A DNA stretch of 64,000 bases from Companilactobacillus versmoldensis DSM 14857 = KCTC 3814 (GTDB taxonomy: Bacteria; Bacillota; Bacilli; Lactobacillales; Lactobacillaceae), in assembly GCF_001434295.1 (NCBI RefSeq), contig NZ_AZFA01000008.1, positions 42,880-106,879 of the forward strand. The letters run 5' to 3'. This document shows, one piece after another, positions 9,001 to 15,289 of the stretch. The notes beneath the pieces are model-generated. The model searched no databases, had not been told where the DNA came from, and saw only the letters and a list, made by a program, of their open reading frames with translations. Every line of letters begins with the position of its first letter. The stretch's first letter is position 1. The position numbers were made by a program, and so were the translations under genes.

Positions 9001-9029
9001 ACTGTAACAATCAATTAATCGATTGTCAA
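9001..9029 (-). promoter_or_regulatory. Promoter of the serC leader
   Basis: Minus strand TTGACA (9024-9029), a 17-base spacer, then TACAGT (9001-9006). It would start a leader RNA of roughly 215 bases before serC. Confidence 0.75.
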
Positions 9030-9090
9030 CTAGCATACATCTGTTAAACGGTGCATAATTAAGTTAATTAATGAGTGTAAAGGAGTAAAT

Positions 9091-9708
9091 ATGACTGAAC
9101 TATATCTTATTAGACATGGACAGACTTCTGCCAACGCCATGGGTCTTAAACAAGGTGTCATCAACACTGACATCACCCATCTAAATGAAGTCGGACAACA
9201 GCAAGCCCAGAAGCTAGCCGATAATTTTGATATCAGCTTTGCTGACCGGATCATCTGTAGCCCGTTAGAACGTACCGCCCACACAGCTAAAATCTTAAAC
9301 GCTGGTCATGACCTCCCGATCACTTACGACCAACGATTATTAGAAATCTCTTACGGTCAATGGGACGGCAAAAAGAATACTGAATTACGTGAAAAGTATC
9401 CTGACGTCTTCAACACATATTGGAACGACGTCTTGCCAGACTACGTCAAATACGCCAGCAAAGGTGAAAAATTTGAGACCGTTGTCGATCGTGTCGACGG
9501 GTTTCTCAAAGAAACCGTTGAAAAATATCCTGACGAGAAAATCATCGTCGTGACGCATGGTTTTACCGTTAAAGCATTCGCACTTGATGTCCTTCGACCC
9601 AGTGATCTGATGAGCCTTCCCGAACCTAGAAACACTAGTGTTACTAAGCTCATCGCTTTATCCACTGATGAGACTTATTTGGAATACTACAATCAAATAT
9701 TTTCATAA
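9091..9708 (+). CDS. Histidine phosphatase family protein (phosphoglycerate mutase-like); candidate phosphoserine phosphatase
   Basis: 205 aa, branch of the histidine phosphatase superfamily. The phosphohistidine motif LIRHGQT lies at residues 5-11, the second catalytic block SPLERTAHTA near residue 55, and the C-terminal catalytic His in VVTHGFTVKAF near residue 150. The ribosome site AAAGGAGT is ideal. Known members include cofactor-dependent phosphoglycerate mutase, which is longer (about 230-250 aa), broad phosphatases, and metal-independent phosphoserine phosphatases. It lies next to and divergent from serC-serA, and no HAD-type serB is in the window, so a role in the last step of serine synthesis is plausible but unproven. 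It is 11 bases upstream of proB and probably co-transcribed with proBA. Confidence 0.85.
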   Translation: MTELYLIRHGQTSANAMGLKQGVINTDITHLNEVGQQQAQKLADNFDISFADRIICSPLERTAHTAKILNAGHDLPITYDQRLLEISYGQWDGKKNTELREKYPDVFNTYWNDVLPDYVKYASKGEKFETVVDRVDGFLKETVEKYPDEKIIVVTHGFTVKAFALDVLRPSDLMSLPEPRNTSVTKLIALSTDETYLEYYNQIFS

Positions 9709-9719
9709 GGACATTAAAT

Positions 9720-10523
9720 ATGCAGAACAAAAGAGAAATCCACGCAAATCGAATAGTATTAAAAATTGGAACTAGTACTTTGATCAAAGACAACAGCAAG
9801 CCTAACTTCAAAGTTATCAATGGTTTAGCTTATGTCTTGAGTAATTTAAAGAAATCCGGTAAAGAAGTAGTTCTAGTATCATCCGGAGCCATTGGTGTTG
9901 GTATGGGAATCTTAGGTTTAAACGAACGTCCCTATAAGGTTTCCCAACAGCAAGCAGTTGCTTCTGTAGGACAAACTGAATTGATTCAACTATACAATCA
10001 AGCCTTACAAAAAAATGCTATGGTCGCAGCTCAAATGTTGCTGACCCGTGATGTAATCCATTTTCCTGAGAGCCATACTAATGTTATGAATACTTTTCAA
10101 GAATTATTGAACGTGCCAACAGCTATTCCCATCATTAACGAAAATGATTCGATGACAGTTTCTGAAATGGATCATCACACTAAATTTGGTGACAATGACC
10201 AGTTGTCTGCCATCGTGGCAAATTTGATCGATGCGGACATCTTGATCATGTTGTCGGATATTGATGGTTTCTATAATGGCAATCCTCAACTGGATTCGAC
10301 TCACAAATATGACACGGTCACAGCAATCGATGAGAAGATTATTTCAGCAGCTGGCGGCCAAGGCAGCATCTTTGGTACCGGTGGCATGGCAACCAAATTA
10401 AAGGCTGCTAAGATGATTTTGAAGCATCATCAACAAATGATCCTAGCTAACGGAAAAGACCCTGAAATCGTCTTTAATCTGCTTGCTGGCGAAAATATTG
10501 GCACACTATTTACGGAAAATTAG
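9720..10523 (+). CDS. proB: Glutamate 5-kinase (short form without PUA domain)
   Basis: 267 aa. Phosphorylates glutamate in proline synthesis. The amino-acid kinase fold is complete: KIGTSTLIKDN near residue 16, VLVSSGAIGVGMG near 50, NENDSM near 140, FGDNDQLSA near 157, LSDIDGFYNGNP near 180 and GTGGMATKLKAA near 220. The C-terminal PUA domain found in E. coli ProB (about 367 aa) is absent, as in many lactobacilli. The ribosome site TAAGGA precedes the ATG. It is separated from the histidine phosphatase by 11 bases and from proA by 12. Confidence 0.95.
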   Translation: MQNKREIHANRIVLKIGTSTLIKDNSKPNFKVINGLAYVLSNLKKSGKEVVLVSSGAIGVGMGILGLNERPYKVSQQQAVASVGQTELIQLYNQALQKNAMVAAQMLLTRDVIHFPESHTNVMNTFQELLNVPTAIPIINENDSMTVSEMDHHTKFGDNDQLSAIVANLIDADILIMLSDIDGFYNGNPQLDSTHKYDTVTAIDEKIISAAGGQGSIFGTGGMATKLKAAKMILKHHQQMILANGKDPEIVFNLLAGENIGTLFTEN

Positions 10524-10535
10524 GAGGTAATTCTG

Positions 10536-11783
10536 ATGACTGATTTAAGTGAAATGGGAAAAAAGGCAAAAACGGCTGAATTTCAATTGAGCCAATTAGG
10601 CACCGTTCAGAAAAACAAAGCTCTCGAACAGATGGCTGTGGCTCTAGAAACAAATTCCGCAAAAATATTGGCTGCCAACCAAAAAGATTTAGAAAATGCC
10701 AAAAATAACTCAATGTCAGAGGCAATGCAAGACCGCTTGTTGCTTGATGACGACCGGATCAAGAAGATGGCCGATGGTTTGCGGCAAATCGCCGAACAAT
10801 CTGATCCAATCGGTAAAGTCGACCGCGGCTGGACGACTGAAGACGGACTTGATATCATTCAAGAGCGCGTCCCATTAGGCGTTATCGGCATAATTTTTGA
10901 AGCCCGTCCTAACGTGACTGTTGATGCTGCGGGGCTCTGTTTCAAATCCGGTAACGCAGCCTTCTTGCGTGGCGGAAAAGAAGCTATCAATTCAAACATC
11001 GCTCTTTCAGACACTTTACGGACAGCCTTGAAAGACTTTGGTTTGGACGATAACTCCGTTCAATTGATTCACGATACTAGTCATGAAGTTGCTCAAGAAA
11101 TGATGGAGTTGAGTGACTATTTGGACGTCTTGATACCTCGTGGTAGTGGCCGTTTCATCAAAATGGTCGTCAATAAAGCTAAGGTACCGATCATCGAAAC
11201 AGGTGCCGGCAACTGTCATATATACGTTGACGAATCAGCTGACCAAGCTCAGGCTATCAAAATCATCGAAAATGCTAAGGTTCAGCGCCCTTCAGTTTGC
11301 AATGCGGTTGAGAAGATCCTTGTCAACCAAAATATTGCCGATGAGTTCTTACCTAAATTGGCTGAAAAGCTCAAGCAAGAACAAGTTGAGATTCGAGGCG
11401 ATGCCGGTGTTCAAAAGATCTTGCCTGACGTCATCCCAGCAACAGAAGATGATTGGTACACCGAATATAACGACTACATTATTGCTATCAAGGTCGTTCC
11501 AGACTTGAACAGCGCCATCGAACATATCAACCATTACAACACTCAACATAGTGAAGCAATCTTGACAGAAAATTATCAAAATGCCCGTCAATTCCAGAAA
11601 CAGATCGATGCGGCAGTCTTGTATGTCAACGCTTCGACTCGATTCACCGATGGTGGCAAATTTGGATTCGGAGCCGAAATCGGCATCAGCACACAAAAAT
11701 TGCATGCTCGTGGTCCAATGGGAGCTAACGAATTAACGACCACCAAGTACTTAGTTAACGGTGATGGTCAAATAAGAAATTAA
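10536..11783 (+). CDS. proA: Gamma-glutamyl phosphate reductase
   Basis: 415 aa, standard length for ProA. Reduces gamma-glutamyl phosphate to the semialdehyde with NADPH, the second step of proline synthesis. An aldehyde-dehydrogenase fold is seen with IGIIFEARPNVTVDAAGLC near residue 118, KSGNAAFLRGGKEA near 137, the catalytic Cys in VQRPSVCNAVEKILVNQ near 255, and the C-terminal GFGAEIGISTQKLHARGPMG near 375. It has an excellent ribosome site, GGAGGTAATTCTG, and follows proB directly. It ends at a strong terminator, so it closes the transcription unit that begins with the histidine phosphatase. Confidence 0.97.
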   Translation: MTDLSEMGKKAKTAEFQLSQLGTVQKNKALEQMAVALETNSAKILAANQKDLENAKNNSMSEAMQDRLLLDDDRIKKMADGLRQIAEQSDPIGKVDRGWTTEDGLDIIQERVPLGVIGIIFEARPNVTVDAAGLCFKSGNAAFLRGGKEAINSNIALSDTLRTALKDFGLDDNSVQLIHDTSHEVAQEMMELSDYLDVLIPRGSGRFIKMVVNKAKVPIIETGAGNCHIYVDESADQAQAIKIIENAKVQRPSVCNAVEKILVNQNIADEFLPKLAEKLKQEQVEIRGDAGVQKILPDVIPATEDDWYTEYNDYIIAIKVVPDLNSAIEHINHYNTQHSEAILTENYQNARQFQKQIDAAVLYVNASTRFTDGGKFGFGAEIGISTQKLHARGPMGANELTTTKYLVNGDGQIRN

Positions 11784-11788
11784 ACGTA

Positions 11789-11830
11789 AAAAAACCACAA
11801 ACCTGCAGATGCAGATTTGTGGTTTTTTTA
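11789..11830 (+). terminator. Terminator after proA
   Basis: Stem AAAACCACAAA / TTTGTGGTTTT with a CTGCAG-containing inner stem and seven T. It is symmetrical enough to work on the minus strand too, but no minus-strand gene ends here. Confidence 0.85.
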
Positions 11831-11878
11831 GTGCACAGGAAATATCAGCCGAAACTCAAATTTCCCAGTTCAATAAGT

Positions 11879-12094
11879 TCATTGTTCTTCGGTCAATTCG
11901 ATAATCTCGTCGTAGAAAGTATGGATAGGAATATCTAATTTTTGGTTCAACATGTAAACCTCTTGTTGAGTAAATCCTAAGCCTTTAATCTTGCGGTAGA
12001 CAGTAGAGATTGAAACGTCTAAAGCATCCGCAATGGTTTTTTGTCTGATCTTATGAACAACAAGGTATGAAACCAATCCTGAATTCGTCAGCAA
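11879..12094 (-). CDS. Small helix-turn-helix protein (71 aa)
   Basis: Not assigned to a named family. Residues about 15-45 read VVHKIRQKTIADALDVSISTVYRKIKGLG, a Cro/resolvase-like helix-turn-helix (KTIADALDVSISTVYRKI), and the tail is acidic. The first possible start is GTG at 12103, but the ribosome site AAGCGGAG (12103-12110) overlaps it; TTG at 12094, 8 bases after GGAG, fits better and is used here. It is the nearest regulator-like gene to the tiny-peptide cluster at 12.7-13.5 kb and is transcribed in the same direction, about 600 bp further on. Control of that cluster is only a possibility. Confidence 0.65.
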   Translation of the reverse strand: MLTNSGLVSYLVVHKIRQKTIADALDVSISTVYRKIKGLGFTQQEVYMLNQKLDIPIHTFYDEIIELTEEQ

Positions 12095-12103
12095 TCTTAT
12101 CAC

Positions 12104-12620
12104 TCCGCTTTTATTAATTTTTTGCGAACATTATTTCCCAATTATAAACTTACTTTTAAATTGTATTATCCCGATTGCCCTAGCTCAATAGTTCAACGAT
12201 AAATACATCAGATAAGATGTAACAGCCGTATATATGACCTATTCAAGAAAAACAATTCGTTTTTTCAGTTTGTGGGGTTGTGAAAAAGATTGTTTTTAAA
12301 CAAGAAACTGATCCAATATCTGCCCGCAAAATCTACCTAACTTTGATGTTTGGGTTCTTCAAAATCGTTTCAAGTACTATTATAATTATTCCAAAAGAAA
12401 AAATAAATCGTTAGGTACTTTATGCAATCCTTACTCGCCTTTGCAATTTAATATTTAATTAAAAATATAAATCAAATTTTATTTATCAATTGATTAAAGA
12501 ACATTAGGTTGGTTGGTATAACACATGTCATACGTTATATAACGGATGAACAAATGTCAATTAATAAATAAAATATACCGTAAATTTAGAGTTAGACAAT
12601 CAGAAGTATCAATCATATCT
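12104..12620. other. Non-coding stretch with a perfect palindrome
   Basis: About 500 AT-rich bases with no credible gene. CGTTATATAACG at 12532-12543 is a perfect 12-bp palindrome and could be an operator. Otherwise nothing was recognised. Confidence 0.4.
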
Positions 12621-12623
12621 GAG

Positions 12624-12664
12624 CACAAAAAAACCACTGATCTGTTCTGATCAGTGGTTTTTTG
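12624..12664 (-). terminator. Terminator of the tiny-peptide cluster
   Basis: Perfect stem AAAACCACTGATC / GATCAGTGGTTTT with a short TGTTCT-type loop and T-runs on both strands. It lies 34 bp beyond the stop of the last small gene. Confidence 0.85.
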
Positions 12665-12697
12665 AGTAGAACTACACAAGTCCACCCTAACTAAACT

Positions 12698-12820
12698 CTA
12701 ACGAGGCATTGGCTTTAATGCCTTGTCGAGAAATGGCTTCAATGGTTCTGGAGCTGGGATTGGCTTTGGTTCTGCTGCTTTTTGGACTGCGTCGTGAAAA
12801 TCATTTGGAAAATTATTCAT
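12698..12820 (-). CDS. 40 aa proline-rich peptide, copy 2
   Basis: Not recognised. The peptide starts MNNFPNDFHDAVQKAAEPKP, continues IPAPEPLKPFLDKALKPMPR, and stops. The first half is helix-like and mildly amphipathic; the second is a KP/AP/EP proline-rich stretch ending in basic PMPR. There is no signal peptide, double-glycine leader or Cys. It differs from the copy at 12880-13002 at only two residues (I/V and L/I) but by many synonymous changes, which argues for selection on the protein. The ribosome site is only AAGAAAGAAG, weaker than those of the 35 aa genes. It is the last gene of the cluster, 60 bp after its paralogue and before the terminator. Confidence 0.75.
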   Translation of the reverse strand: MNNFPNDFHDAVQKAAEPKPIPAPEPLKPFLDKALKPMPR

Positions 12821-12879
12821 AATAAATTTCTTCTTTCTTATCTGGGTTATATATTTGGGATTGTTTGTTTTAGGGAGAA

Positions 12880-13002
12880 TTAACGAGGCATTGGTTTCAA
12901 TGCTTTGTCAATAAATGGCTTCAATGGTTCTGGAGCTGGAACGGGTTTTGGTTCTGCGGCCTTTTGGACTGCATCATGAAAATCATTTGGGAAATTATTC
13001 AT
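12880..13002 (-). CDS. 40 aa proline-rich peptide, copy 1
   Basis: Not recognised. Same length and design as the gene at 12698-12820: MNNFPNDFHDAVQKAAEPKP, then VPAPEPLKPFIDKALKPMPR. Aligned codons differ mostly in third positions (for example CAC/CAT, GAC/GAT, AAG/AAA, GCA/GCC), so the pair is an old duplication kept at the protein level. The ribosome site is GAAAGAAG, 9 bases before the ATG. It follows the 35 aa peptide genes by 55 bp on the same strand. Function unknown; co-transcription suggests it works with them, for example as an immunity, chaperone or partner peptide, but nothing in the sequence decides this. Confidence 0.75.
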   Translation of the reverse strand: MNNFPNDFHDAVQKAAEPKPVPAPEPLKPFIDKALKPMPR

Positions 13003-13057
13003 AATTTTTATCTTCTTTCAAAAATATTTATCGATTCTTATCGTTAGTTTGTACTGA

Positions 13058-13165
13058 CTAAAAGTTTGTAACGTTGTCGAACAATTGGCCAACGGCACTT
13101 ACGTCGTTACCAAATGTATGGATTCCTGTAGAAATTCCTGCTTTAAGTGAGTTCAAAATAATCAT
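13058..13165 (-). CDS. 35 aa amphipathic peptide, paralogue A
   Basis: Reads MIILNSLKAGISTGIHTFGN then DVSAVGQLFDNVTNF. It belongs to a local family of four: MIILNS at the start, STG at 12-14, ND at 20-21, GQ at 26-27 and VT near the end are shared. Hydrophobic residues at 7, 11, 15, 18, 22, 25, 29 and 32 repeat every 3-4 positions, giving one amphipathic helix of near-zero net charge. It has no Cys, double-glycine or Sec signal. The ribosome site GGAGG lies 8 bases before the ATG. The form resembles leaderless bacteriocins or phenol-soluble-modulin-like peptides, but no homology is claimed. Confidence 0.82.
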   Translation of the reverse strand: MIILNSLKAGISTGIHTFGNDVSAVGQLFDNVTNF

Positions 13166-13212
13166 AGTGAGATCCTCCAAAAATTGTTAATTAATTAGTT
13201 TTAGTTTTAAAA

Positions 13213-13320
13213 TTAGAAGCGTGTTACTTGGTCGAAAAATTGACCAACAGCGTTAACGTCGTTTGCTGCAGTGTGGATACCTGTACTTACACCTGCACGT
13301 AATGAGTTAAGAATAATCAT
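13213..13320 (-). CDS. 35 aa amphipathic peptide, paralogue B
   Basis: Reads MIILNSLRAGVSTGIHTAAN then DVNAVGQFFDQVTRF. Same family as paralogue A (about 26 of 35 positions identical). The ribosome site AAGGAGGTG is 9 bases before the ATG, close to perfect for this genus and implying high translation. It lies 47 bp upstream of paralogue A in the same orientation. All substitutions keep the hydrophobic face and the N-terminal MIILNS, which may itself be functional, for example as an export or formyl-Met-containing active end. Function unknown. Confidence 0.83.
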   Translation of the reverse strand: MIILNSLRAGVSTGIHTAANDVNAVGQFFDQVTRF

Positions 13321-13426
13321 ATTCTTGGCACCTCCTTGACTTGGTATTCATTCAAAGAAAATTTAAATATAAATATTCTGAAAAGATCATTTTTAGAATG
13401 CTTTATATTGAAATTTTCCAAAAGCT

Positions 13427-13537
13427 TTATCTAAAGCTTGTTACTTGGTCAAAGAATTGGCCAACAGCATTTACATCGTTACCTAATGTACCGATACCTG
13501 TGCTGATTGCTGATCTGATTGAGTTAAGAATAATCAT
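13427..13537 (-). CDS. 36 aa amphipathic peptide, paralogue C (first gene of the cluster)
   Basis: Reads MIILNSIRSAISTGIGTLGN then DVNAVGQFFDQVTSFR. Family as for paralogues A and B, with an extra C-terminal Arg shared with the distant copy at 17948-18058. The ribosome site AAAGGAGGTAG precedes the ATG. It is the promoter-proximal member: upstream lies about 130 bp containing a perfect 18-bp palindrome (13613-13630) and then the divergent Zur-controlled promoter. Spacing to paralogue B is 106 bp, larger than the other gaps, so B may have its own promoter. Function unknown. Confidence 0.83.
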   Translation of the reverse strand: MIILNSIRSAISTGIGTLGNDVNAVGQFFDQVTSFR

Positions 13538-13612
13538 ATTAGCTACCTCCTTTACGAGTTATATCATCGCTTGATGACCTTAAAAAACTCTTAAAATAAA
13601 AACGATTTGAGA

Positions 13613-13630
13613 TTTTGTAATATTACAAAA
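13613..13630. promoter_or_regulatory. Perfect 18-bp palindrome upstream of the peptide cluster
   Basis: TTTTGTAATATTACAAAA is fully self-complementary. It lies 76 bp upstream of the first peptide gene and about 40 bp from the divergent zinc promoter, a natural place for an operator. Its core TGTAAT/ATTACA lacks the central base of a Zur box, so a different regulator is likely. Confidence 0.5.
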
Positions 13631-13649
13631 TAGCTACGGAAAATAATAT

Positions 13650-13678
13650 TTGTCTTTTTTTGATTTTATCTGTATACT
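13650..13678 (+). promoter_or_regulatory. Sigma-A promoter of the zinc-limitation operon
   Basis: TTGTCT (13650-13655), exactly 17 bases, then TATACT (13673-13678). The Zur box begins 6 bases further on, over the likely transcription start, which suits repression. Confidence 0.75.
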
Positions 13679-13683
13679 CTTAA

Positions 13684-13698
13684 TCGTAATTATTACTA
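13684..13698. promoter_or_regulatory. Zur box
   Basis: TCGTAATTATTACTA matches the 7-1-7 Zur operator known from Bacillus (TCGTAAT-N-ATTACGA) with one mismatch. It lies between the -10 box and the ribosome site of the 42 aa gene. Confidence 0.75.
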
Positions 13699-13717
13699 TT
13701 AAAAAAAGGAGCCTACT

Positions 13718-13846
13718 ATGTCAGAGAAAATTGATTTTGCAAGTGCTAGCAGACGTCTACGCAGTAAAAATATTAAAACCCGCCGGCGTGCTTTGAAGAT
13801 TATCAAGCAAGCCAAGCGAGTTACTATTACTAAGAAAGCTCAGTAA
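13718..13846 (+). CDS. 42 aa highly basic protein, first gene of the Zur-controlled operon
   Basis: Reads MSEKIDFASASRRLRSKNIK, then TRRRALKIIKQAKRVTITKKAQ. About one third of residues are Lys or Arg, with no Cys, His or hydrophobic segment, so a nucleic-acid or ribosome-binding protein is likely. It does not match the zinc-free paralogues of L31, L33, L36 or S14 that Zur often controls, as far as I recognise them. It has a good ribosome site (AAAAAAAGGAG) and sits 23 bp before the ZnuA-like gene, immediately behind a Zur box. I infer expression under zinc starvation. Function unknown. Confidence 0.75.
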   Translation: MSEKIDFASASRRLRSKNIKTRRRALKIIKQAKRVTITKKAQ

Positions 13847-13869
13847 AAATTTTTCAAGAGGATGGTTTC

Positions 13870-14742
13870 ATGAGACGGAAGTGGATATATTTATTTGGAT
13901 CAGCGATGATCTTGTTTTTATTTTTAACGGGATGTAGCAAATCTACGAACGAGAAGACGATCTTGACTTCAACCAATAGCTACTATGAACCAGTCAAAAG
14001 TATTGTCGGGGACAAATACAAAGTCGAACCAATCGTCAAATCGGTCAACGTTGACCCTCATAGTTACAAACCCACGACAGATATCTCTAAAAAGGTCTCT
14101 AAGGCCGCTTTAGTTGTTTCCGATGGACTTGGTTATGACGACTGGGTAAACAAGCTTGCAGAGGCTAACAATAAGCAAGACGACGTTTTGAACTACGGAG
14201 CTGATGTTTTGCACCTCAAAAATGGTAGCAACGAACATCTCTGGTTCGATGTCGACGGCATGAAAAAATTGTCAAAAATCGTTTATCAGCGGGTATCCGA
14301 TATGGATAACTTGAATAAAAAAACTTACCACAAAAATTATCAAAAGTATGATCAAAAGCTCGACAAATTAATCGCTAGAGAAAAAGCAATCAAGCAGTCG
14401 GCTCAAGGCAAAAAAGCCTATGTGACTGAACCTTTACCAGATTATTTATTGAAAGATCTAGGTATTTCGGTAGCTGACAATCATTTTGCCAAGGCAATCG
14501 AAGATGAAACTGACCCTTCAGTTAAAGATATCCAAGAGATCCAAAATGGCTTGAAGTCGCACAAGGTCGATGTTTTAGTTGTTAATAAACAAGTTAGCAG
14601 CGGCATCGTTAATAAGATCAAAAAGACTGCTAAAGAAAACGATGTTCCCATCGTTTATTTAACGGAAACACTGCCCAAAGACCTTGGTTACTACGAGTGG
14701 ATGGACCAAAATCTTGATCAAATTCAAAAAGCTCTAGAATAG
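13870..14742 (+). CDS. Zinc-type metal-binding lipoprotein of an ABC importer (ZnuA/AdcA-like)
   Basis: 290 aa. A signal peptide with lipobox LTGC near residue 22 makes it a surface lipoprotein. Cluster A-I (TroA fold) features are VDPHSYKPT near residue 61, EHLWFDVDGM near 117 and DNHFAKAIEDETDPS near 205, which supply the metal-binding His residues and an acidic ligand. The His/Asp-rich loop typical of ZnuA is missing. The Zur box upstream and the Fur-family gene downstream support zinc rather than manganese. No ATPase or permease gene follows, so it must work with a transporter encoded elsewhere or as an extra binding protein. Confidence 0.88.
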   Translation: MRRKWIYLFGSAMILFLFLTGCSKSTNEKTILTSTNSYYEPVKSIVGDKYKVEPIVKSVNVDPHSYKPTTDISKKVSKAALVVSDGLGYDDWVNKLAEANNKQDDVLNYGADVLHLKNGSNEHLWFDVDGMKKLSKIVYQRVSDMDNLNKKTYHKNYQKYDQKLDKLIAREKAIKQSAQGKKAYVTEPLPDYLLKDLGISVADNHFAKAIEDETDPSVKDIQEIQNGLKSHKVDVLVVNKQVSSGIVNKIKKTAKENDVPIVYLTETLPKDLGYYEWMDQNLDQIQKALE

Positions 14743-14776
14743 CAAAAAGCCAACTCATCTGAGTTGGCTTTTTTGC
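14743..14776. terminator. Bidirectional terminator between znuA-like gene and zur
   Basis: Stem AAAAAGCCAACTC / GAGTTGGCTTTTT with a minimal loop. The two genes converge on it, and the zur stop codon lies at its edge. Confidence 0.88.
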
Positions 14777-15222
14777 TATTTATTTTGTTGTTTGAGGCAT
14801 TTGTCGCATAGCCCCATGACTTCATAATGCTGCGAGTCGATTTGGAAATTCGGCAATTTCTTTTCGACTTCTTTGATTGCTGGTGCGGCGAGTTCAACCA
14901 CTCGGCCACAGTTTTCGCAAATAAAATGACTGTGATTCAAATTGTCGAAATCACATTGGTATTTAGCACGTAAGCCGTTATTGAACATCCGCGTTTCAAC
15001 GACGTGCAATTCTTCGAGCATTTCAACGTTTCGATAAACAGTTTCATAACTCATCCGACTGTATTCTTGACGCAACTTATGATCGATCTCAGTGATCGGA
15101 ACATAGTAGTCGCGCTTATTGAATAGGTAGTCGAGCATACTAGTTCTCTGTTTAGTAATTCGAACGTTATCGTTTTTTAATAACTCGATAGCTTGGTTGT
15201 ATGTTTCTTCAGTCTGGACCAT
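14776..15222 (-). CDS. zur: Fur-family metal regulator, probably Zur
   Basis: 148 aa. Winged-helix DNA-binding domain in the first 85 residues (NVRITKQRTSMLDYLF, SMSYETVYRNVEMLEE-type helix), then the dimer/metal domain with HSHFICENCGRVVEL and a final GLCDKCLKQQ, two CxxC pairs for the structural zinc. It lies convergent to the zinc-binding lipoprotein gene that carries a Zur box, and its own upstream region has a second box (15266-15280), so it probably controls both. A Fur or PerR role is less likely: a separate PerR gene lies at 61.6 kb. Confidence 0.85.
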   Translation of the reverse strand: MVQTEETYNQAIELLKNDNVRITKQRTSMLDYLFNKRDYYVPITEIDHKLRQEYSRMSYETVYRNVEMLEELHVVETRMFNNGLRAKYQCDFDNLNHSHFICENCGRVVELAAPAIKEVEKKLPNFQIDSQHYEVMGLCDKCLKQQNK

Positions 15223-15265
15223 GTTACAAATCTCCTTACATATTACTAAAAAGTATACAACAAAT

Positions 15266-15280
15266 TAGTAATATTTACTA
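15266..15280. promoter_or_regulatory. Second Zur-like box, upstream of zur
   Basis: TAGTAATATTTACTA is a 7-1-7 inverted repeat with one mismatched pair, matching the box at 13684 in its outer TA/TA and AAT core. It lies 44 bp before the zur start codon, suggesting autoregulation. Confidence 0.6.
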
Positions 15281-15289
15281 TCTAGTCGC

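Noticed and set aside
13341..13574. 77-codon plus-strand frame
   Set aside because: It is the complement of the MIILNS paralogue C gene, which has a strong ribosome site; the plus frame has none.
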